Shown: positions 53,701-64,000 of the stretch, piece after piece
How positions within the stretch are numbered: position 1 is the stretch's first letter
How the letters are laid out: every line of letters starts with the position of its first letter
Assembly (NCBI RefSeq): GCF_014203735.1
Contig: NZ_JACHJQ010000001.1
Coordinates: forward strand, 372,001-436,000
DNA length: 64,000 bases
Direction of reading: 5' to 3'
Origin: Actinophytocola algeriensis
GTDB taxonomy: Bacteria > Actinomycetota > Actinomycetes > Mycobacteriales > Pseudonocardiaceae
Notes under the pieces: model-generated
The model's database searches: none
Seen by the model: the letters and a program-made list of their open reading frames with translations, nothing else
What the model was told of the DNA's origin: nothing
Position numbers and translations under genes: made by a program

Positions 53701-56700
53701 GAAGCGGTCGAGGAACACCCGCGCGGTGTCGTCATCGAACACGTCCGGCCGGTACTCGAGCTTCACCAGCAGCCGTTCGCCTGGCGTGATGACCAGCGTG
53801 AGCGGGTAGTGCGTGGCGTCGACGCCACCCGCCGGGGTGACGCCGAACCGGTCCGACAGCGCGGCGAACGCGTCGGCGTCGATGAAGTTCTGCAGCACGT
53901 ACAGCGTGTCGAACAACCGCGTGTGCCCGGACTCCTGCTGCAGCTCGCCGAGGCCGAGGTACTCGTGCGGCATCAGCGCGGTCCGCTGGTCCTGGATGCG
54001 GCGCACCAGCTGCGCGACCGTCTCGTGTGGATCGAGCGCGACCCGGACCGGCACGGTGTTGAGGAACAGGCCGAGCGTGCTCTCCACGTCCGGCACCTCG
54101 GTCGGCCTGCCCGCGACCGTCGTGCCGAACACGACGTCGCCGCGGCCCGTCGCCCCGGCCAGCACCAACGCCCACGCCGCGTTGAGCAGCGCGTTCAGCG
54201 TCACCCCCGCCTCGCGTGCCGCGGCCAGCAGCCGTGACCGGTCCACCTCGTCCTGGTGGCGGCGGGGGATGGCCGGGCGCATGGCCGTGTCGGCGCGGCC
54301 CACGAGTGTGGGCTCCGCGAGCCCGGCGAGCGCGTCCCGCCACGCCTGCTTCGCCGCGTCCTTGTCCTGTGCGGCCAGCCAGTCGAGGTAGTCGCGGTAC
54401 GAACCCGGCTTCGGCAGCCCCCGGTCGTCGCCGCCCCGCTCGTACAGCGACAGCAACTGCTCGAGGAACCGGCTCTGCGACCACCCGTCCCACAGGATCA
54501 GGTGGTGCATGGTGACGAGCCGGTCGGTGCCGTCCGGGAAGCGGAACACCTGCATGCGGCACAGCGGTGGTCGCGTGAGGTCGAACCGGACCGCGCGGTC
54601 GGCGGCCGTCAGCTCGGCGGCCTCGTCGCGGGTCGCGACCTCGTGCACCGTGATCGGCAGCTCCGGCGCGACGGCGATGACCTGGCCGTCTCCGGTGAAC
54701 CCGGCACGCAGGCTCGCGTTGCGGGCCAGCAGGGTCCGGCACGCGGCCCGGAGCCGGTCGAGGTCGATCCGCCGGTCGAAGTCCAGCGCGCTCTGGGCGG
54801 TGTAGACGTCGAGGTCGGACGTGTCGTAGGTGGCGTGGAAGTACAGGCCCTCCTGCAGCGGGGACAGCGGCCAGACCTCGTCGGACGGAGCCGACAGCGC
54901 GGTCAGCGCCTCTTCCCAGTACGCGGCGATGGCGTGGACGTCGTCCTCGGTCAGGTCGTGCGTCCACGTCCACGTGGCCCGCAGGCGCGGCCCGTCCGGG
55001 GTCTCCGCGCACACCGCGTTGAGCTCCAGGACGTGCGACATCCCCATGTCGGGGTCCGGCAGCGACGTCGGGGCGTCGGGCGTGGGCAGCCAGTCCTCGG
55101 TGCGGGCGGAGGGGAAGCGGCCGAAGTAGTTGAGCAGCACCTGTGCGGGCGGCAGCTGCGCGAGCAGTGGCGCGGTCTGCGGGTTGAGATAGCGCAGGAT
55201 GCCGTACCCGAGGCCGTTGTCCGGCGCCGTGGCGAGCGCGGCGCGGACGAGCCGGAGCTGTTCGGCCGGGGTGTCCGCGGCGGGGACGCGGACGGGCTGG
55301 AGGCTGGTGAACCAGCCGACGGTGCGCGACAGGTCGAGGGCACCCTCTCTGCCGTGGCGTTCGACGTCGACGAGCAGGTCGGCTTCGCCACGCCAGCGGG
55401 TGACCGCCATCCGCAGCGCACCGAGCAGCAGGTCCGTGCCGATCGCGGCGGGAGCGGGCAGGTCGACCACGTGCGCGCGCAGATCGCGGACCCGGCCGGG
55501 ACGGGCGCCGGGCTTCAGCTCCGCGCCGGGGGCGAGCGTCTCGGTCCAGTGGGGCAGCTCGGCGAGCCGGTGCGGTTCGTGCGCCTGCTCGGCGACGTGG
55601 CGGGCGAAGCGGCGCAGCGACGTGCGGACGGGGTCGAGCGGTTCGCCTTCCCACGCGGACGCGAGGTCGGCGAACAGGATCCGCCACGAGACGCCGTCGA
55701 CCACCAGGTGGTGCGCGACGATCAGCAGGCGGTTGTCGGCCTCCTGCCACACGAACCGCAGCATCCGGCCCGACTCGGGGTCGAGGTCGATCTCGTCGAC
55801 GTCCCTGGTGAGCCGCACGGTGACGGACGGCAGGGTTTCGAGGGACCACACGTCCGGCGCGTGTCTCGTGAGCTTCTGGCGCAGGCCGTCGTGGTGGTCG
55901 ACCACGGCCTGGAGCGTGCGGGTGAGCTGCTCCTCGGTCGCGCCGTCGGGGGTTCGCACGGCCATCGACAGGGTGAACCGGTCGATCGGGCCACCGCGGT
56001 CACGGAGATGGTGGACGATCGGGAGGAGCGGCACCGTCCCCACGCCGTCGGTGTCCTGTGTGGACTCGGCGGGCGCGGCGACGGCCGCCAGCGCTGCCGG
56101 GGTGCGGTGTTCGAAGACGTTCTTGGGGCTCAGGTCGAGCCCGGCCTTGCGGGCGTGCGAGGACACGGTGATGGACAGGATGCTGTCGCCGCCGAGGGTG
56201 AAGAAGTCCTCGTCCGGGCCGACCCGGTCGAGCTTGAGGACCGTCGCGAAGATGTCGCACAGGGTCTGCTCGACGTTCGTGCCCGCCTGCCGCGTGGTCC
56301 TTTCGTGCCTGGGCAGCCGGTCGCGGTCGAGCTTCCCGTTGGGGGTGCGGGGAAGGGCGTCGAGCGCGATGACCTGGTCGGGCACCATCGCCGGGGGCAG
56401 GGCACGCTTCAGCGCCGTGTGGACGGACGCGGGATCGTCGGTGACGACGTACGCCAGGAGACGGGTGCCCGGCCCGTCGCTGTCCACGATGACCGCCGCC
56501 TCGCCGTGTTCGCGCAGGCGCGCCTCGATCTCACCCAGCTCGACGCGGTTGCCGCGGATCTTGACCTGGTGGTCGGTGCGGCCGAGGTAGGTGAGCACGT
56601 CGCCGTCGCGGCGGACGAGGTCGCCGGTGCGGTACATGCGTTCGCCGGGCGCGTACGGGTTCGCGACGAAGCGTTCCGCGGTGGTGCCGGGGCGGTGGAG

Positions 56701-59700
56701 GTAGCCGAGTGCGAGCTGGGGACCCGAGAGGTACAGCTCACCCGTAATCGCGGGCTTGAGGTAGCGGTCGAGCACGTACGCCGTCGTGCCGGCGACCGGC
56801 CGCCCGATCGGGACCGGGCCGGTGGTCTCCTCCGCGAGCCACGACGTGACCAGGACCGTGGCTTCCGTCGGGCCGTAGACGTTGTACAGGTCGGTGCCGG
56901 TTGCCTCGCGCCATCGCGCGGCGAGGTCACCGGTCATGGCCTCGCCGCCGCTGAACGCCCTGCGCAGGGAACGCAGACCGTCCACATCGGACGCGAGGAG
57001 CGCGTTCAGTATGGGGGCCACGGAGACCAGCGTCGTGACCCGGTGCTCCCGGATCACCCGCACGAGTGCTTCCGCGTCGCGGTGGTCGTCGGCGACCACG
57101 AGGGTCGCGCCGTGGGTGAGGGGCCAGAAGACCTCGGCGAGCGACGGGTCGAAGCTGGGTGAGATGTGGTGCAGGACCCGGTCCCGGTCGTCGAGCGGGA
57201 AGGTGCGCTGGAGCCAGGTGAGCAGGGTGACCAGTGCCGCGTGGGTGACGAGCACGCCTTTCGGCCTGCCGGTCGAGCCCGAGGTGTAGATCAGGTAGGC
57301 GGGCCCGGGCAGGGCGTGCGTCGTGGGGGCCGGGCGGGTGCGGGCCGCGTGGATGTCGGCGGCGGTGAGGACGGTCCTGGCGCCGGAGTCCGCACGCAGG
57401 AACCGGCGGCGCTCGGCCGGGTAGCCGGGGTCGACGGGCAGGTAGACCGCACCCGCCCGCAGCACGCCGAGGAGGCCGACCACCTGCTCGGCGGACCGGG
57501 AGATCTCCACGGCGACCACGGTGCGCGGCTCGATGCCGCCCGCGACCTGCCGCGTCCACGTGTCCAGCTCTGCGTAGGTGAGCCGGGCGTCGCCGTCGAT
57601 CACGGCCACGGCGTCCGGGGTGGCGGCGGCCTGCCGGGCGAACGCGTCGGCCAGGGTGACGTCCGCCACCGGCAGGGCGGGGCCTGCCAGTGGCTCTTCG
57701 TCCACAAGGGACAGCTCGGCGATCGGCCGGGCGGGGTCGGCCTGGAGCGCGGCCAGCAGTCGCGCGCCGATCGCCGCCACGTTCGTGATCCTCGCCGCGT
57801 CGAACTCGAGCTGGATGCGCAGCCGGTCACCCGGCACGACGATCACGGCGAGCGGGTAGTGGCCAACGCCGAGGTGCTCCCACGACGCCAGGTCGGGAAG
57901 CGGGTCGAGTGGGATGTTCTCGAACACCAGCAGCGTGTCGAACAGCGTGCCGGTGCCCTTCTGCAGGTCGGCCAGGCCCGCGTGATGGTGCGCGGACAGT
58001 TCCGACTGCTCGGCCTGCGTCCGCCTGGCCACCGAGGCGAGTGACTCGTCCGGCCGCCACCGCACGCGCACGGGCAGCGTGTTCGCGAACAAGCCGATCA
58101 TCGACTCGATGCCGGGCAGGTCCGGCGACCGGCCGGACACGGTCGTGCCGAACACGACGTCCTCGCGGCTGGTCAGCCTGCCCAGCACCACGGCCCACGC
58201 GGTCTGCAGCCACGTGCCGAGCGTGACGCCCAGCTCCCGTGCGCGGGCCGTCATCTCGTCCTGGGAGAGCTCCAGCTCCAGCCGTTCCTGCCGGGGCGGG
58301 CCGCCGGCCGCCGCCAGCATCGTGGGCTCCGCGCCGTCCAGCACCGCGCGCCAGGCGGCCAGCGACGCCGGCCTGTCCTGTGCGGACAGCCATTCGTGGT
58401 AGTTCCGGAGCGGCGGTACCGGAGGCAGCTGCTCGCCCCGGTACCGCGCCAGGAGCTCCTGCACCAGGATCGGCGCGGACCAGCCGTCGGTCGCGATGTG
58501 GTGCATCGTCAGCACCAGCCATCGCCCGCGCACCAGCGCGACCCGCAGCATCGGCGCGGTCGCCAGGTCGAACCGGACCGACCGCTCGGCCTCGGCCACC
58601 GCGCGGGGGTCCTCGTCCGACTCCCGCCACGGCACCGCGACGCCGTCCCGGATCACCTGCAGCAGGCGGCCGTCCGTGAGCTGGTGGAACGCCGCCCGCA
58701 GCGGCGCGTGCCGGTCCAGCACGTCCTGCGCGGCCCGCCGCATGGCCGCCGGGTCCACCCGCTCGTGCAGCTCGATCAACTGCTGCACCGCGTACACGTC
58801 GTTGTCGACCGACTCGAACCGCTCGTGGAAGTAGAGCCCCGCCTGCAGCGGGGAGACGGGCAACACGTCGTCGAGGACGCCCAGCTCGTCTACTTCGGAC
58901 TGCGTGAGCGGCACCAGCGGGAAGTCGGACGGCGTGTGGCCGCCACCGTCGAGTTCGGACAACCGGGTCAACGCTTCCGCCCACAGCTCGGCGAGCGCCG
59001 GCACCTCGTCCTCCGACAGCACCCCTTCCGGCCACGACAGCGTCGCGGTGAAAGAGCCGGCGTCGGTGTGGACGTCGATCGCCAGGGCGTGCGCCGACGG
59101 CAGGGCAGGCGCGGCACCGCGACCCGGGTGCCGGAAGAGGATCTGCGGGCGTCCGGCAGGCAGTCGCAGCAGGCCGTAGCCGATGCCGTTGTCCGGCACG
59201 GCGCGCAGCTGTTCCTTCACCCGCCTGACCGCGGTCGCCAGGTCACCTGTTCCGGGGTCGAGCCGCACGGGGAAGGCGGACGTGAAGCAGCCGACCGTGC
59301 GGGACAGGTCGGCACCTGGGACGACGTGCTCCTCCCGGCCGTGACCAGCCAGCTCGACGAGCACCGAGTCCGCGTCCCGCCACAGGCCGACCGCGACCGC
59401 GAGACCCGTCAACAGCACGTCGTCGGCCGAGCCGTGGAACGCGGCCGGTACCCGCGACAGGAGTGGCGCCGTCACGTGCGGCGGCAGCGTGATCGTGTGC
59501 GTCCGTGCGGTCGCGGCGGTGTCCTGAGGTCCCGGCGGCCTGGTGCCGATCAGCGGGTCCGGACCGTCGAGTTGCTGCTCCCAGAAGGGGAGCTCCGCCG
59601 ACCGGTCCACCTCGGCGAGCGCCGTGGCCCAGCGGCGGAACGACGTCGCCACCGGCACCGGGTCCTCCCCGGCGGCCAGCCGGGCCACGTCCTCGGCGAT

Positions 59701-62700
59701 GATCCGCCACGACACCTCGTCGACCACCAGGTGGTGGACCACGAGCAGGAGCCGGTCGGGGAAGCGGACCGCACGCACCATGCGGCCCTCGCGCGGCGCG
59801 AGCCGGGTGGCGGCGAGCCGTTCCCGCACGTCGACCGACGCGTCCGCGCCGACCTCGTCGACGACCGCCTCGACCGCGCCCGCGGGCGGCACGTCGAGGG
59901 TCCAGCCGGACGTCAGGCGGGCACGCAGCAGGTCGTGGTGGTCGAGCAGCCGCTGCACCACCGCCACCGCGTCCACAGTGGACGGCAGCGGGAGCACGGC
60001 CGACTGGTGGTACGCGTCGATCGGCCCGTCGACCTCGCTCAGCCACCGGACGATCGGGGTCGCGGGCACGACGCCGGTGCCGACGTCGGTCACCCGCGTC
60101 GTCGTCGGGGTCGCGACCGCCGCGAGTGCCTCGACCGTGCGGTGCCGGAACACGTCCCTCGGGGTCAGCGCGAGCCCGGCCGCCCGCGCCCGGCTCACCA
60201 GCTGGATCGCGACGATGCTGTCGCCACCCAGCGCGAAGAAGCTGTCCCGCACCCCGACCTCGGGCAGCCGCAGCACGTCCGCGAACACCGCGGCCAGCGT
60301 GCGCTCGGTCTCCGTGGTCGGCGCGGCGGCCCCGGCGAGGCCGGCCCAGTCCGGCTCCGGCAGCGCCTTCGTGTCGAGCTTTCCGTTGGGGGTCAACGGC
60401 AACGGGCCGTCGATGGTGATGATCACCGACGGCACCAGGTGTTCTGGCAGCTCGTCGGCCACCGCCGCCCGCACCACCACGGTGTCGAGGTCCACGCCGG
60501 ACAGGTACGCCACGAGCCGCGGCGCCTTCCGGTGGTCGTGCCGCAGCAGCACCGCCGCCTGCGCCACGTCCGGCTGCCGCAGCAGCACGCTCTCGATCTC
60601 GCCCGGCTCGATCCGGTGCCCTCGGATCTTCACCTGGTTGTCCGTGCGCCCGAGGAACTCGAGGTTCCCCTCCGCCGTCCAGCGCACGCGGTCGCCGGTG
60701 CGGTACATGCGGTCGCCGGGCTCGCCGAACGGGTCCGCCACGAACCGCGACGCGGTCATACCCGGCTTCCCGAGGTACCCCCGCGCGAGCCCGCGCCCGC
60801 CGACGTACAGCTCGCCCGTCACCCCGACGCCGACCGGCGACAGGACCGGGTCCAGCACGTACAGCCGCGTGTTCGGGTCCGGTCCGCCAATGGGCACCGG
60901 CCCGTTCCAGCCGGGCTTCGCGAGCCACAGCGTCGAGTTCACGGTCGCCTCGGTCAGCCCGTACGCGACCACCACCCGCAGCGTCGGCGACCACCGCGCC
61001 ACCAGCTCGGCGGGTACCGCCTCCGTGCCGACCACGAGTACCGCGCCGTCGGGCAGCGTGCACTCCGGCGGCAGCGCCGCCACCAGCGACGGCGGCAGGA
61101 TCATGTGCGTGACACCGTTGTCGTGCAGGTAGTCCGTCAGCTCCGGCCCGGCCACGCGCCGGTGCTCGGGCACCACGACCACGCGCGCACCGGTGCCGAG
61201 CGACATGCAGAGGTCCCACACGGTGACGTCGAACCCGACCGACGCGAACTGCGCGACCCGGCTGTCGGCGGTCACCCCGATGCGGTCGACGGCGGTCGCG
61301 ATGAGCGATCCGATCCCGTCGTGCGACACGACGACACCCTTGGGCTTCCCGGTCGACCCGGACGTGTAGATCACGTACGCCGCGCCGTCCAACGGGATCT
61401 CGACGTCCACATCGGACGCGTCGAGGCCGGACAGGTCGGTCGGCAGCACGCGTTCGCAGGGCGGCAGCTCGGCATCGGCCGTCGTCACGACCAGGCGCGC
61501 GGACGAGTCGGCCAGCATGTACGCGAGGCGGTCGAGCGGGTGGTCCATGTCCAGCGGCAGGTACGCGGCACCCGTCTTCATCACCGCGAGCAGCGCCACC
61601 ACCAGGTCCGCGGACCTCGGCAGCGCCACGCCGACGACGTCCTCGCGCCCAACGCCCCGCGTGATCAGCAGGCGCGCCAACCGGTTCGCGGCCGCGTTCA
61701 GCTCCGCGTACGTCAGCGTGACGTCCTCGCACACCAGTGCCACCGCGTCCGGCGCGAGCGCCACCTGCCGCTCGAACGCACCCGGCCACGTCACCTCGTC
61801 GGCGGCACGCGGGTCGGTGCCGAAGTCCAGCGGCAGCGGTGACAACGGGATCGACCGCAGCGGGGTGTCCGGAGTGGACACCAGCGCGTCGAGCACCGCG
61901 AGCAGCCCGCGTTCGTGCGTGGCCAACTCCGCGTCGCCGCACACGGCCGCGTCCCCCTCGACGCAGAACAGGAACGACTCGCCGTCCGCGTTCTCCAGCA
62001 CGGTGATCGCGAGGTCGTGCACCGGACCGGGCCACACGGCGCGGAACTCGGCGTGGGCCGAGCCGAAGTCGACGTCGCGCATGAAGCTGAGCACGTTGAC
62101 CGTCGGCCCGACGAGCCCGTCGACACCGTCCTCCAGGCCGAGTTCCCTCGCCAGCTCCTCCGCGCGGAACCGGCCGTGCCGCACCGTGTCCACGACCTCG
62201 TCGGCGACCGCCGCGAGCAGCGCCGACACCGGCGCGTGCGGGTCGGCGGCCACCCGCATCGGCAGGATGTTCGACGTCATGCCCGGCACGTCCCACGCGG
62301 CACGTCCGGCGACCGGCAGGCCCAGCACCAGGTCCCGCTCGCCGCTGACCCGGTGCGCGTACCCGAACGCCGCCGCGACCAGCAGCCGCGACGGCTTCGT
62401 GCCCGCCAGGGCCGCGGCCGCCCGCAGTGGCGCGGCGTCGAGTTTGAACTCCCTGCGCACCAACCGTTCCGCGGGCGTCGCCGGCCGGTCGAGCAGCCGC
62501 ACCGGGACTGGTGCGTCCGCGAACCGGGCGAGCCAGTGCGCGCGGTCGGCCTCGTGCGCCGGGCCCTCCCGGTAGGCGGTCTCGTCGTCGACCAGCCGCG
62601 CCAGCGACCAGTCGGCCGTGTCGGGCGCGGCGCCGGCGTAGCGGGCCGCGACCCGGCGGACCAGCAGCGAACTGCCCCACCCGTCGATGACCGTGTGGTG

Positions 62701-63087
62701 ATACCGCTGGTACCACCACACGTGGTCGTCGGCGAGCCGCAGGACCGCGTGGTGGCACAGGGGACCGGTCGTGAGGTCCATGGGGCGGGCCCGGTCCGCG
62801 AGCATCCACTCCCTGGCCGCGTCCTCGGACGGGAAGTCCAGCACCGGCACGGAAACCGGAGCCGGCACCACCGTCTGCCGCGGCACACCGTCCACAGTGG
62901 AGAACCGGACGTGCAGCGCCTCCGCCTCGGCGAGGGTCTGCTCGATCGCCGCGACCAGGCGGGGCACGTCGGATGCGCCCCGCAGGTCGACGACGAACGC
63001 CACGTTGAAGTCGGTGCCGTCCGGTTCCGCCTGCTGGGCGTACCAGACACCGGCCTGCGCACCGGTCAGAGGCAGACCTGTCCCCAT
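47746..63087 (-). CDS. Four-module NRPS for a hydroxamate siderophore (C-A-T-E, C-A-T-E, C-A-T, C-A-T, C)
   Basis: 5113 residues. Module 1: C1 (HHTVIDG ~130), A1 (SGSTGKPKG ~574), T1 (GGDSI ~951), E1 ([10 protein letters not shown] ~1116). Module 2: C2 (HHIATDG ~1528), A2 (~1931), T2 (~2296), E2 ([10 protein letters not shown] ~2457). Module 3: C3 (HHLILWDG ~2858), A3 (~3329), T3 (~3707). Module 4: C4 (HHITTDE ~3889), A4 (~4360), T4 (~4733). A terminal C5 (~4775-5113) with SYAAVDE replaces a thioesterase. Reading the A-domain pockets by eye: A3 is DMENLGLINK, the N5-hydroxyornithine code; A1 and A4 are near-identical (DVWILVAVNK, DVFIIVAVNK), so probably the same monomer, formyl-hydroxyornithine; A2 reads DPASFGVVLK, not serine. 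E1 and E2 make residues 1 and 2 D-configured. The layout matches foroxymithine/erythrochelin synthetases. GGAG lies six bases before ATG 63087; the upstream binding-protein stop is 16 bases away. Confidence 0.95.
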   Translation of the reverse strand: MGTGLPLTGAQAGVWYAQQAEPDGTDFNVAFVVDLRGASDVPRLVAAIEQTLAEAEALHVRFSTVDGVPRQTVVPAPVSVPVLDFPSEDAAREWMLADRARPMDLTTGPLCHHAVLRLADDHVWWYQRYHHTVIDGWGSSLLVRRVAARYAGAAPDTADWSLARLVDDETAYREGPAHEADRAHWLARFADAPVPVRLLDRPATPAERLVRREFKLDAAPLRAAAALAGTKPSRLLVAAAFGYAHRVSGERDLVLGLPVAGRAAWDVPGMTSNILPMRVAADPHAPVSALLAAVADEVVDTVRHGRFRAEELARELGLEDGVDGLVGPTVNVLSFMRDVDFGSAHAEFRAVWPGPVHDLAITVLENADGESFLFCVEGDAAVCGDAELATHERGLLAVLDALVSTPDTPLRSIPLSPLPLDFGTDPRAADEVTWPGAFERQVALAPDAVALVCEDVTLTYAELNAAANRLARLLITRGVGREDVVGVALPRSADLVVALLAVMKTGAAYLPLDMDHPLDRLAYMLADSSARLVVTTADAELPPCERVLPTDLSGLDASDVDVEIPLDGAAYVIYTSGSTGKPKGVVVSHDGIGSLIATAVDRIGVTADSRVAQFASVGFDVTVWDLCMSLGTGARVVVVPEHRRVAGPELTDYLHDNGVTHMILPPSLVAALPPECTLPDGAVLVVGTEAVPAELVARWSPTLRVVVAYGLTEATVNSTLWLAKPGWNGPVPIGGPDPNTRLYVLDPVLSPVGVGVTGELYVGGRGLARGYLGKPGMTASRFVADPFGEPGDRMYRTGDRVRWTAEGNLEFLGRTDNQVKIRGHRIEPGEIESVLLRQPDVAQAAVLLRHDHRKAPRLVAYLSGVDLDTVVVRAAVADELPEHLVPSVIITIDGPLPLTPNGKLDTKALPEPDWAGLAGAAAPTTETERTLAAVFADVLRLPEVGVRDSFFALGGDSIVAIQLVSRARAAGLALTPRDVFRHRTVEALAAVATPTTTRVTDVGTGVVPATPIVRWLSEVDGPIDAYHQSAVLPLPSTVDAVAVVQRLLDHHDLLRARLTSGWTLDVPPAGAVEAVVDEVGADASVDVRERLAATRLAPREGRMVRAVRFPDRLLLVVHHLVVDEVSWRIIAEDVARLAAGEDPVPVATSFRRWATALAEVDRSAELPFWEQQLDGPDPLIGTRPPGPQDTAATARTHTITLPPHVTAPLLSRVPAAFHGSADDVLLTGLAVAVGLWRDADSVLVELAGHGREEHVVPGADLSRTVGCFTSAFPVRLDPGTGDLATAVRRVKEQLRAVPDNGIGYGLLRLPAGRPQILFRHPGRGAAPALPSAHALAIDVHTDAGSFTATLSWPEGVLSEDEVPALAELWAEALTRLSELDGGGHTPSDFPLVPLTQSEVDELGVLDDVLPVSPLQAGLYFHERFESVDNDVYAVQQLIELHERVDPAAMRRAAQDVLDRHAPLRAAFHQLTDGRLLQVIRDGVAVPWRESDEDPRAVAEAERSVRFDLATAPMLRVALVRGRWLVLTMHHIATDGWSAPILVQELLARYRGEQLPPVPPLRNYHEWLSAQDRPASLAAWRAVLDGAEPTMLAAAGGPPRQERLELELSQDEMTARARELGVTLGTWLQTAWAVVLGRLTSREDVVFGTTVSGRSPDLPGIESMIGLFANTLPVRVRWRPDESLASVARRTQAEQSELSAHHHAGLADLQKGTGTLFDTLLVFENIPLDPLPDLASWEHLGVGHYPLAVIVVPGDRLRIQLEFDAARITNVAAIGARLLAALQADPARPIAELSLVDEEPLAGPALPVADVTLADAFARQAAATPDAVAVIDGDARLTYAELDTWTRQVAGGIEPRTVVAVEISRSAEQVVGLLGVLRAGAVYLPVDPGYPAERRRFLRADSGARTVLTAADIHAARTRPAPTTHALPGPAYLIYTSGSTGRPKGVLVTHAALVTLLTWLQRTFPLDDRDRVLHHISPSFDPSLAEVFWPLTHGATLVVADDHRDAEALVRVIREHRVTTLVSVAPILNALLASDVDGLRSLRRAFSGGEAMTGDLAARWREATGTDLYNVYGPTEATVLVTSWLAEETTGPVPIGRPVAGTTAYVLDRYLKPAITGELYLSGPQLALGYLHRPGTTAERFVANPYAPGERMYRTGDLVRRDGDVLTYLGRTDHQVKIRGNRVELGEIEARLREHGEAAVIVDSDGPGTRLLAYVVTDDPASVHTALKRALPPAMVPDQVIALDALPRTPNGKLDRDRLPRHERTTRQAGTNVEQTLCDIFATVLKLDRVGPDEDFFTLGGDSILSITVSSHARKAGLDLSPKNVFEHRTPAALAAVAAPAESTQDTDGVGTVPLLPIVHHLRDRGGPIDRFTLSMAVRTPDGATEEQLTRTLQAVVDHHDGLRQKLTRHAPDVWSLETLPSVTVRLTRDVDEIDLDPESGRMLRFVWQEADNRLLIVAHHLVVDGVSWRILFADLASAWEGEPLDPVRTSLRRFARHVAEQAHEPHRLAELPHWTETLAPGAELKPGARPGRVRDLRAHVVDLPAPAAIGTDLLLGALRMAVTRWRGEADLLVDVERHGREGALDLSRTVGWFTSLQPVRVPAADTPAEQLRLVRAALATAPDNGLGYGILRYLNPQTAPLLAQLPPAQVLLNYFGRFPSARTEDWLPTPDAPTSLPDPDMGMSHVLELNAVCAETPDGPRLRATWTWTHDLTEDDVHAIAAYWEEALTALSAPSDEVWPLSPLQEGLYFHATYDTSDLDVYTAQSALDFDRRIDLDRLRAACRTLLARNASLRAGFTGDGQVIAVAPELPITVHEVATRDEAAELTAADRAVRFDLTRPPLCRMQVFRFPDGTDRLVTMHHLILWDGWSQSRFLEQLLSLYERGGDDRGLPKPGSYRDYLDWLAAQDKDAAKQAWRDALAGLAEPTLVGRADTAMRPAIPRRHQDEVDRSRLLAAAREAGVTLNALLNAAWALVLAGATGRGDVVFGTTVAGRPTEVPDVESTLGLFLNTVPVRVALDPHETVAQLVRRIQDQRTALMPHEYLGLGELQQESGHTRLFDTLYVLQNFIDADAFAALSDRFGVTPAGGVDATHYPLTLVITPGERLLVKLEYRPDVFDDDTARVFLDRFTTLLDRLADDPHAPVGRLDLLLPGEHDTLAAEWSANEHPVPDDTIADLLAQRAGTQPDEPALVFGEETLTYAELDGRVNQLARHLLARGAMPETVVALALPRSTEMVVALFAVLRTGAAYLPLDLDHPVDRLRMMVEDTEPVCLLSMSTVDSTLSAGAVLLDDPEIRAELDTTPDDEITDAERPLFAHGLPGRLERPAYVIYTSGSTGKPKGVVTPYRGLTNMQLNHRAEIFDPTVSAAGRRLRIAHTVSFAFDMSWEELLWLVEGHEVHVCDEELRRDAEALVAYCERHRIDVVNVTPTYAQLLFEEGLLDGHVPPLVLLGGEAVSDAVWTRLRDTDGTYGYNLYGPTEYTINTLGASTVDSPTPVVGKPIWNTRGYVLDARLRPVPPGTPGELYIAGIGLARGYHARSGLTAERFVADPFGAPGDRMYRTGDLVRRREDGNLDFLGRTDDQVKIRGYRVELGEIEAALTDHPAVTQAAVIAVDHGATKRLLAYVVGSPDLRDHLKQRLPDYMVPAAITAVDHLPLTVNGKLDVKALPQPDLVTASHRAPNTPAEEALCALFADILGVPTVGAGDNFFELGGHSLLATRLVSRARSALDVDLSIRDLFEAPTVAELAARVAGAAGATRPPLRPVERPDELPLSHAQQRLWVIQQLEGTSSAYNFPLVFRLRGPLDLAAWTAAFSDVVARHEALRTVFGERDGRPFQRVLADVTPPVEVVEYTDEVVREAVDRPFDLAAELPLRVTIARVSDVEHVIVVLLHHITTDEWSDRPFLRDLTTAYEARRHGHAPDWAPLPVQYADYTLWQRELLDGVADDQLGYWQRALDGAPQELELPTDRGRPARPSFRGAEEVLTVPAETADALRELSARTGASMFMLLHAAVAALLHRMGAGTDIPLGAPIAGRVDDALDDLVGFFVNTLVLRTSVTGSTTFGSLVEQVRETDLAAFSHADVPFESVVERVNPARSVARNPLFQVMVGYHTGTDWLDLPDLVVEPVPFRMTTAKFDLVFSFAEYMGTGRLDCRLEYATDLFDAETVALLGERLTTLLAAVTADPSARLDSVDLLTDDERRQVVEGFNATDREVPALTMPELFARCVAEKPDADAVVDERVTWTYAQLDTRSNQLARLLLAHGIGEGDVVALAVPRSAEMVAAVLAVVKLGAAYLPLDLSHPADRLAYMLDDASARLVLATESVSGKVPESEVVLLDAPDVVPADGSPLDTVPFGLDTTAYVIYTSGSTGRPKGVLVPHDGIASLAATAIDRMGLKTDSRVLQYASVGFDVAVFELTMAVCVGGTLVIAPDEVRTAGRELTDFLAAQRITHLILPPSLVSALPEGCELPAGATILVGTETVPPDLIARFAGRLNVLAAYGLTEATVNSTLWPAAPDWPGSVPIGVPDPNTRVYVLDETLRPVPPGVVGELYVTGRGLARGYLNRASLTSERFVACPFGPAGTRMYRTGDRARWRRDGNLDFFGRVDDQVKIRGFRIELGEIEAVLAGHAAVRQAAVVTDNGRLVGYVVPRADVPDLRAHAALFLPEHMVPSAIVALDGPLPLTPNGKLDRKALPPVDWTALIGDDRPTTAVEQRLASVFAEVLDLPGVGVHDNFFALGGHSMVAMRLVGRVRAVFGVDVTIRDIFDAPTVVALAAVLGDATAARPPLVGRGLSGVTAPVQAQWRDRPGADHVFTVRWPSHDALRAALADVVARHEPLRGPGFHAEWTEVLTLRMSYAAVDEWSVVPLFRDLHTAYQARLTGGEPSWTPLPVTYSDYAAWSAELLSPVRDRQLAFWQDRLSDVDWTTKSTDPAADLVPFTLPPELHAAIDALATRTGTSMFMVLQAALAAVLGGEVPIGTLVAGRDHEQLTDLVGCFFNTVVLRTRARESFEATLAEIRENNLDALDNQNLPYSELADRAPAVMLIHHEQASLATTDIEAVPTGTSASELTLAFYEPPAGHPVHCYLHYRTATHDRSAVESMAARLLEILEEHTR

Positions 63088-63103
63088 GATTTCTCCGACC
63101 GTC

Positions 63104-64000
63104 TCAGGACTTCTCGAGGAGCGGGACGAACTGGTCGATCGCGTACGGGATGCTGATCACGGTGTTGAACGACAGCGCGGCACCGATCGCGGGTGCCGAG
63201 TACGGCACGAACAGCACGCGGCCGTCCTTGACCGCCTGCAGGCCCTGCCACACCGGGCTGGCCTCGAGGCCCTGCTTGGCGGCGTTCGGGTCGAACGAGA
63301 GCACGACGATCAGGTCGGTGTCGATCATGTCGAACCGCTCGGCGGAGAGCTCGACCGCGTTGTTGCTCGTGCTCTCCCGTGCCGCCTCGTTGATCTCCTC
63401 GGGCACCTCGAAGCCCAGCTCCTCGAGGAACGCGGCCTTCGGGTCGGTCTCCTGGAACGCCGCGACCTTGCCGGGCTCGAACGGGTCGATGACCGAGACC
63501 GACTTGCCCTCCCAGTCCGGGTGCTCCTCGCGGATCTCGGCGAACCTGTCGTCGATGGCCTTGATCTGCTCGTCCAGCTCGGCCGTCTCGCCCATGGCCT
63601 GCGCGGCGAGCTTCGCCATGTCCTGCCACGGGGCGCCGTAGTCGTCGAAGCCCTTCGGCTGGCCGACGGTCGGCGCGATCTTCGACAGCTCCCCGTACTG
63701 CTGCTCGGACATGCCCGAGTACTGCGCCAGGATGAGGTCCGGCTTGAGGTTCAGGATCTTCTCGAGGTTGTAGTCGTCGCGCTCGCCGACGATCTCCGGT
63801 GGGGTGTCGCCCCAGAGGTCCTTCGTCCACGGCCACAGCCCGTACGGGCGCTCCTTGAACCAGTCGATCGCGCCGATCGGCTTCTGGCCCAGCGCCAGCA
63901 CCACGTCCTGGTCGGACAGCCCGAGCGTGACGATCTTCTCGGGCTTCTCCTGGATGGTGGTGGTGCCGTACTTGTGCTCGACCTCGACGGGGAAGGTCAC
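63104..64000 (-). CDS. Iron-siderophore ABC transporter substrate-binding protein (5' end outside window)
   Basis: 298 residues visible, in frame at the window edge; the signal peptide/lipobox lies beyond base 64000. Class III periplasmic-binding-protein fold: [38 protein letters not shown], the connecting long helix, then [16 protein letters not shown] and [15 protein letters not shown]. It captures the ferric siderophore outside the cell for a permease not in this window. The stop is 16 bases upstream of the NRPS start, so uptake and synthesis are co-transcribed. Its own promoter, probably with an iron box, is outside the window. Confidence 0.93.
   Translation of the reverse strand: MTFPVEVEHKYGTTTIQEKPEKIVTLGLSDQDVVLALGQKPIGAIDWFKERPYGLWPWTKDLWGDTPPEIVGERDDYNLEKILNLKPDLILAQYSGMSEQQYGELSKIAPTVGQPKGFDDYGAPWQDMAKLAAQAMGETAELDEQIKAIDDRFAEIREEHPDWEGKSVSVIDPFEPGKVAAFQETDPKAAFLEELGFEVPEEINEAARESTSNNAVELSAERFDMIDTDLIVVLSFDPNAAKQGLEASPVWQGLQAVKDGRVLFVPYSAPAIGAALSFNTVISIPYAIDQFVPLLEKS

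Noticed and set aside
54256-57162. A very long open frame on the strand opposite the NRPS (and similar ones at 47755-50151, 50188-52701 and 58396-61842)
   Set aside because: These are expected in high-GC DNA opposite a strongly biased coding strand; they are Arg/Pro/His-rich, lack domains and have no ribosome-binding sites.
59243-62809. A 1188-codon open frame on the same strand as the NRPS in another phase
   Set aside because: Low-complexity Gly/Arg/Ala translation lying entirely within the C-A-T-E reading frame; an out-of-frame shadow.
47746-63087. Calling the product foroxymithine outright
   Set aside because: The A2 pocket does not read as serine and the terminal C domain is atypical, so only the product class is supported.

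Overview
The window is very GC-rich with strong third-position GC bias, many GTG starts and short ATGA/GTGA overlaps between genes, and typical actinomycete families (PaaX, YtrA-type GntR, MbtH, SAV_2336-type and FxSxx-COOH-system proteins). I infer a filamentous actinobacterium, most likely of the Pseudonocardiales (Lentzea, Saccharothrix or Amycolatopsis-like). This is inferred from gene content, not measured. I see no rRNA, tRNA, insertion sequence or CRISPR array.

Layout. 1-5345 (minus strand): cell-envelope glycosyltransferases (a GT39 pair flanking a GT2/GtrA fusion) and an OmpR-type two-component pair. 5479-8414: a small anchored protein, a secreted lytic transglycosylase with a Pro/Thr repeat tail, and an M14 carboxypeptidase. 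8458-11608: a GntR/ABC/permease/MFS operon. 11755-14069: two Tat-exported enzymes. 14191-23464: the most unusual region. It holds a cyclase-like VMAP protein, a MoxR ATPase and a vWA-like/NB-ARC/TPR protein, facing a HExxH peptide-hydroxylase-type enzyme coupled to a 60-aa precursor-like peptide. 23631-28025: an Nramp-like transporter, a decayed gene, a VOC protein with a divergent TetR regulator and its operator, FxsA and a DoxX-like protein.

28097-33601: an aerobic benzoyl-CoA (box) operon: boxC, boxB, benzoate-CoA ligase and an amidohydrolase. 33640-39595: a methyltransferase, a GNAT protein with a leader ORF, an ABA4-like membrane protein beside a frameshifted membrane gene, a SnoaL-like protein, PaaX, and an alkylguanine-DNA methyltransferase. 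39695-42916: an XRE/ABC-2 operon and a membrane protein. 43366-44187: an enoyl-CoA hydratase-family protein.

44197-64000: a hydroxamate siderophore cluster. It contains a siderophore-interacting reductase, an ornithine N-monooxygenase, a formyltransferase, an MbtH-like protein, a 5113-aa four-module NRPS and a siderophore-binding lipoprotein that runs off the window. An IdeR/DmdR1-type iron box lies between the divergent monooxygenase and formyltransferase genes. Ornithine is hydroxylated and formylated, and the NRPS builds a tetrapeptide. A terminal condensation domain replaces a thioesterase, suggesting foroxymithine/erythrochelin-like diketopiperazine release. Module 2 does not carry the usual serine code. 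A family of palindromic GAAAGGCGC-type repeats punctuates three intergenic regions (39.6, 43.2 and 47.4 kb).
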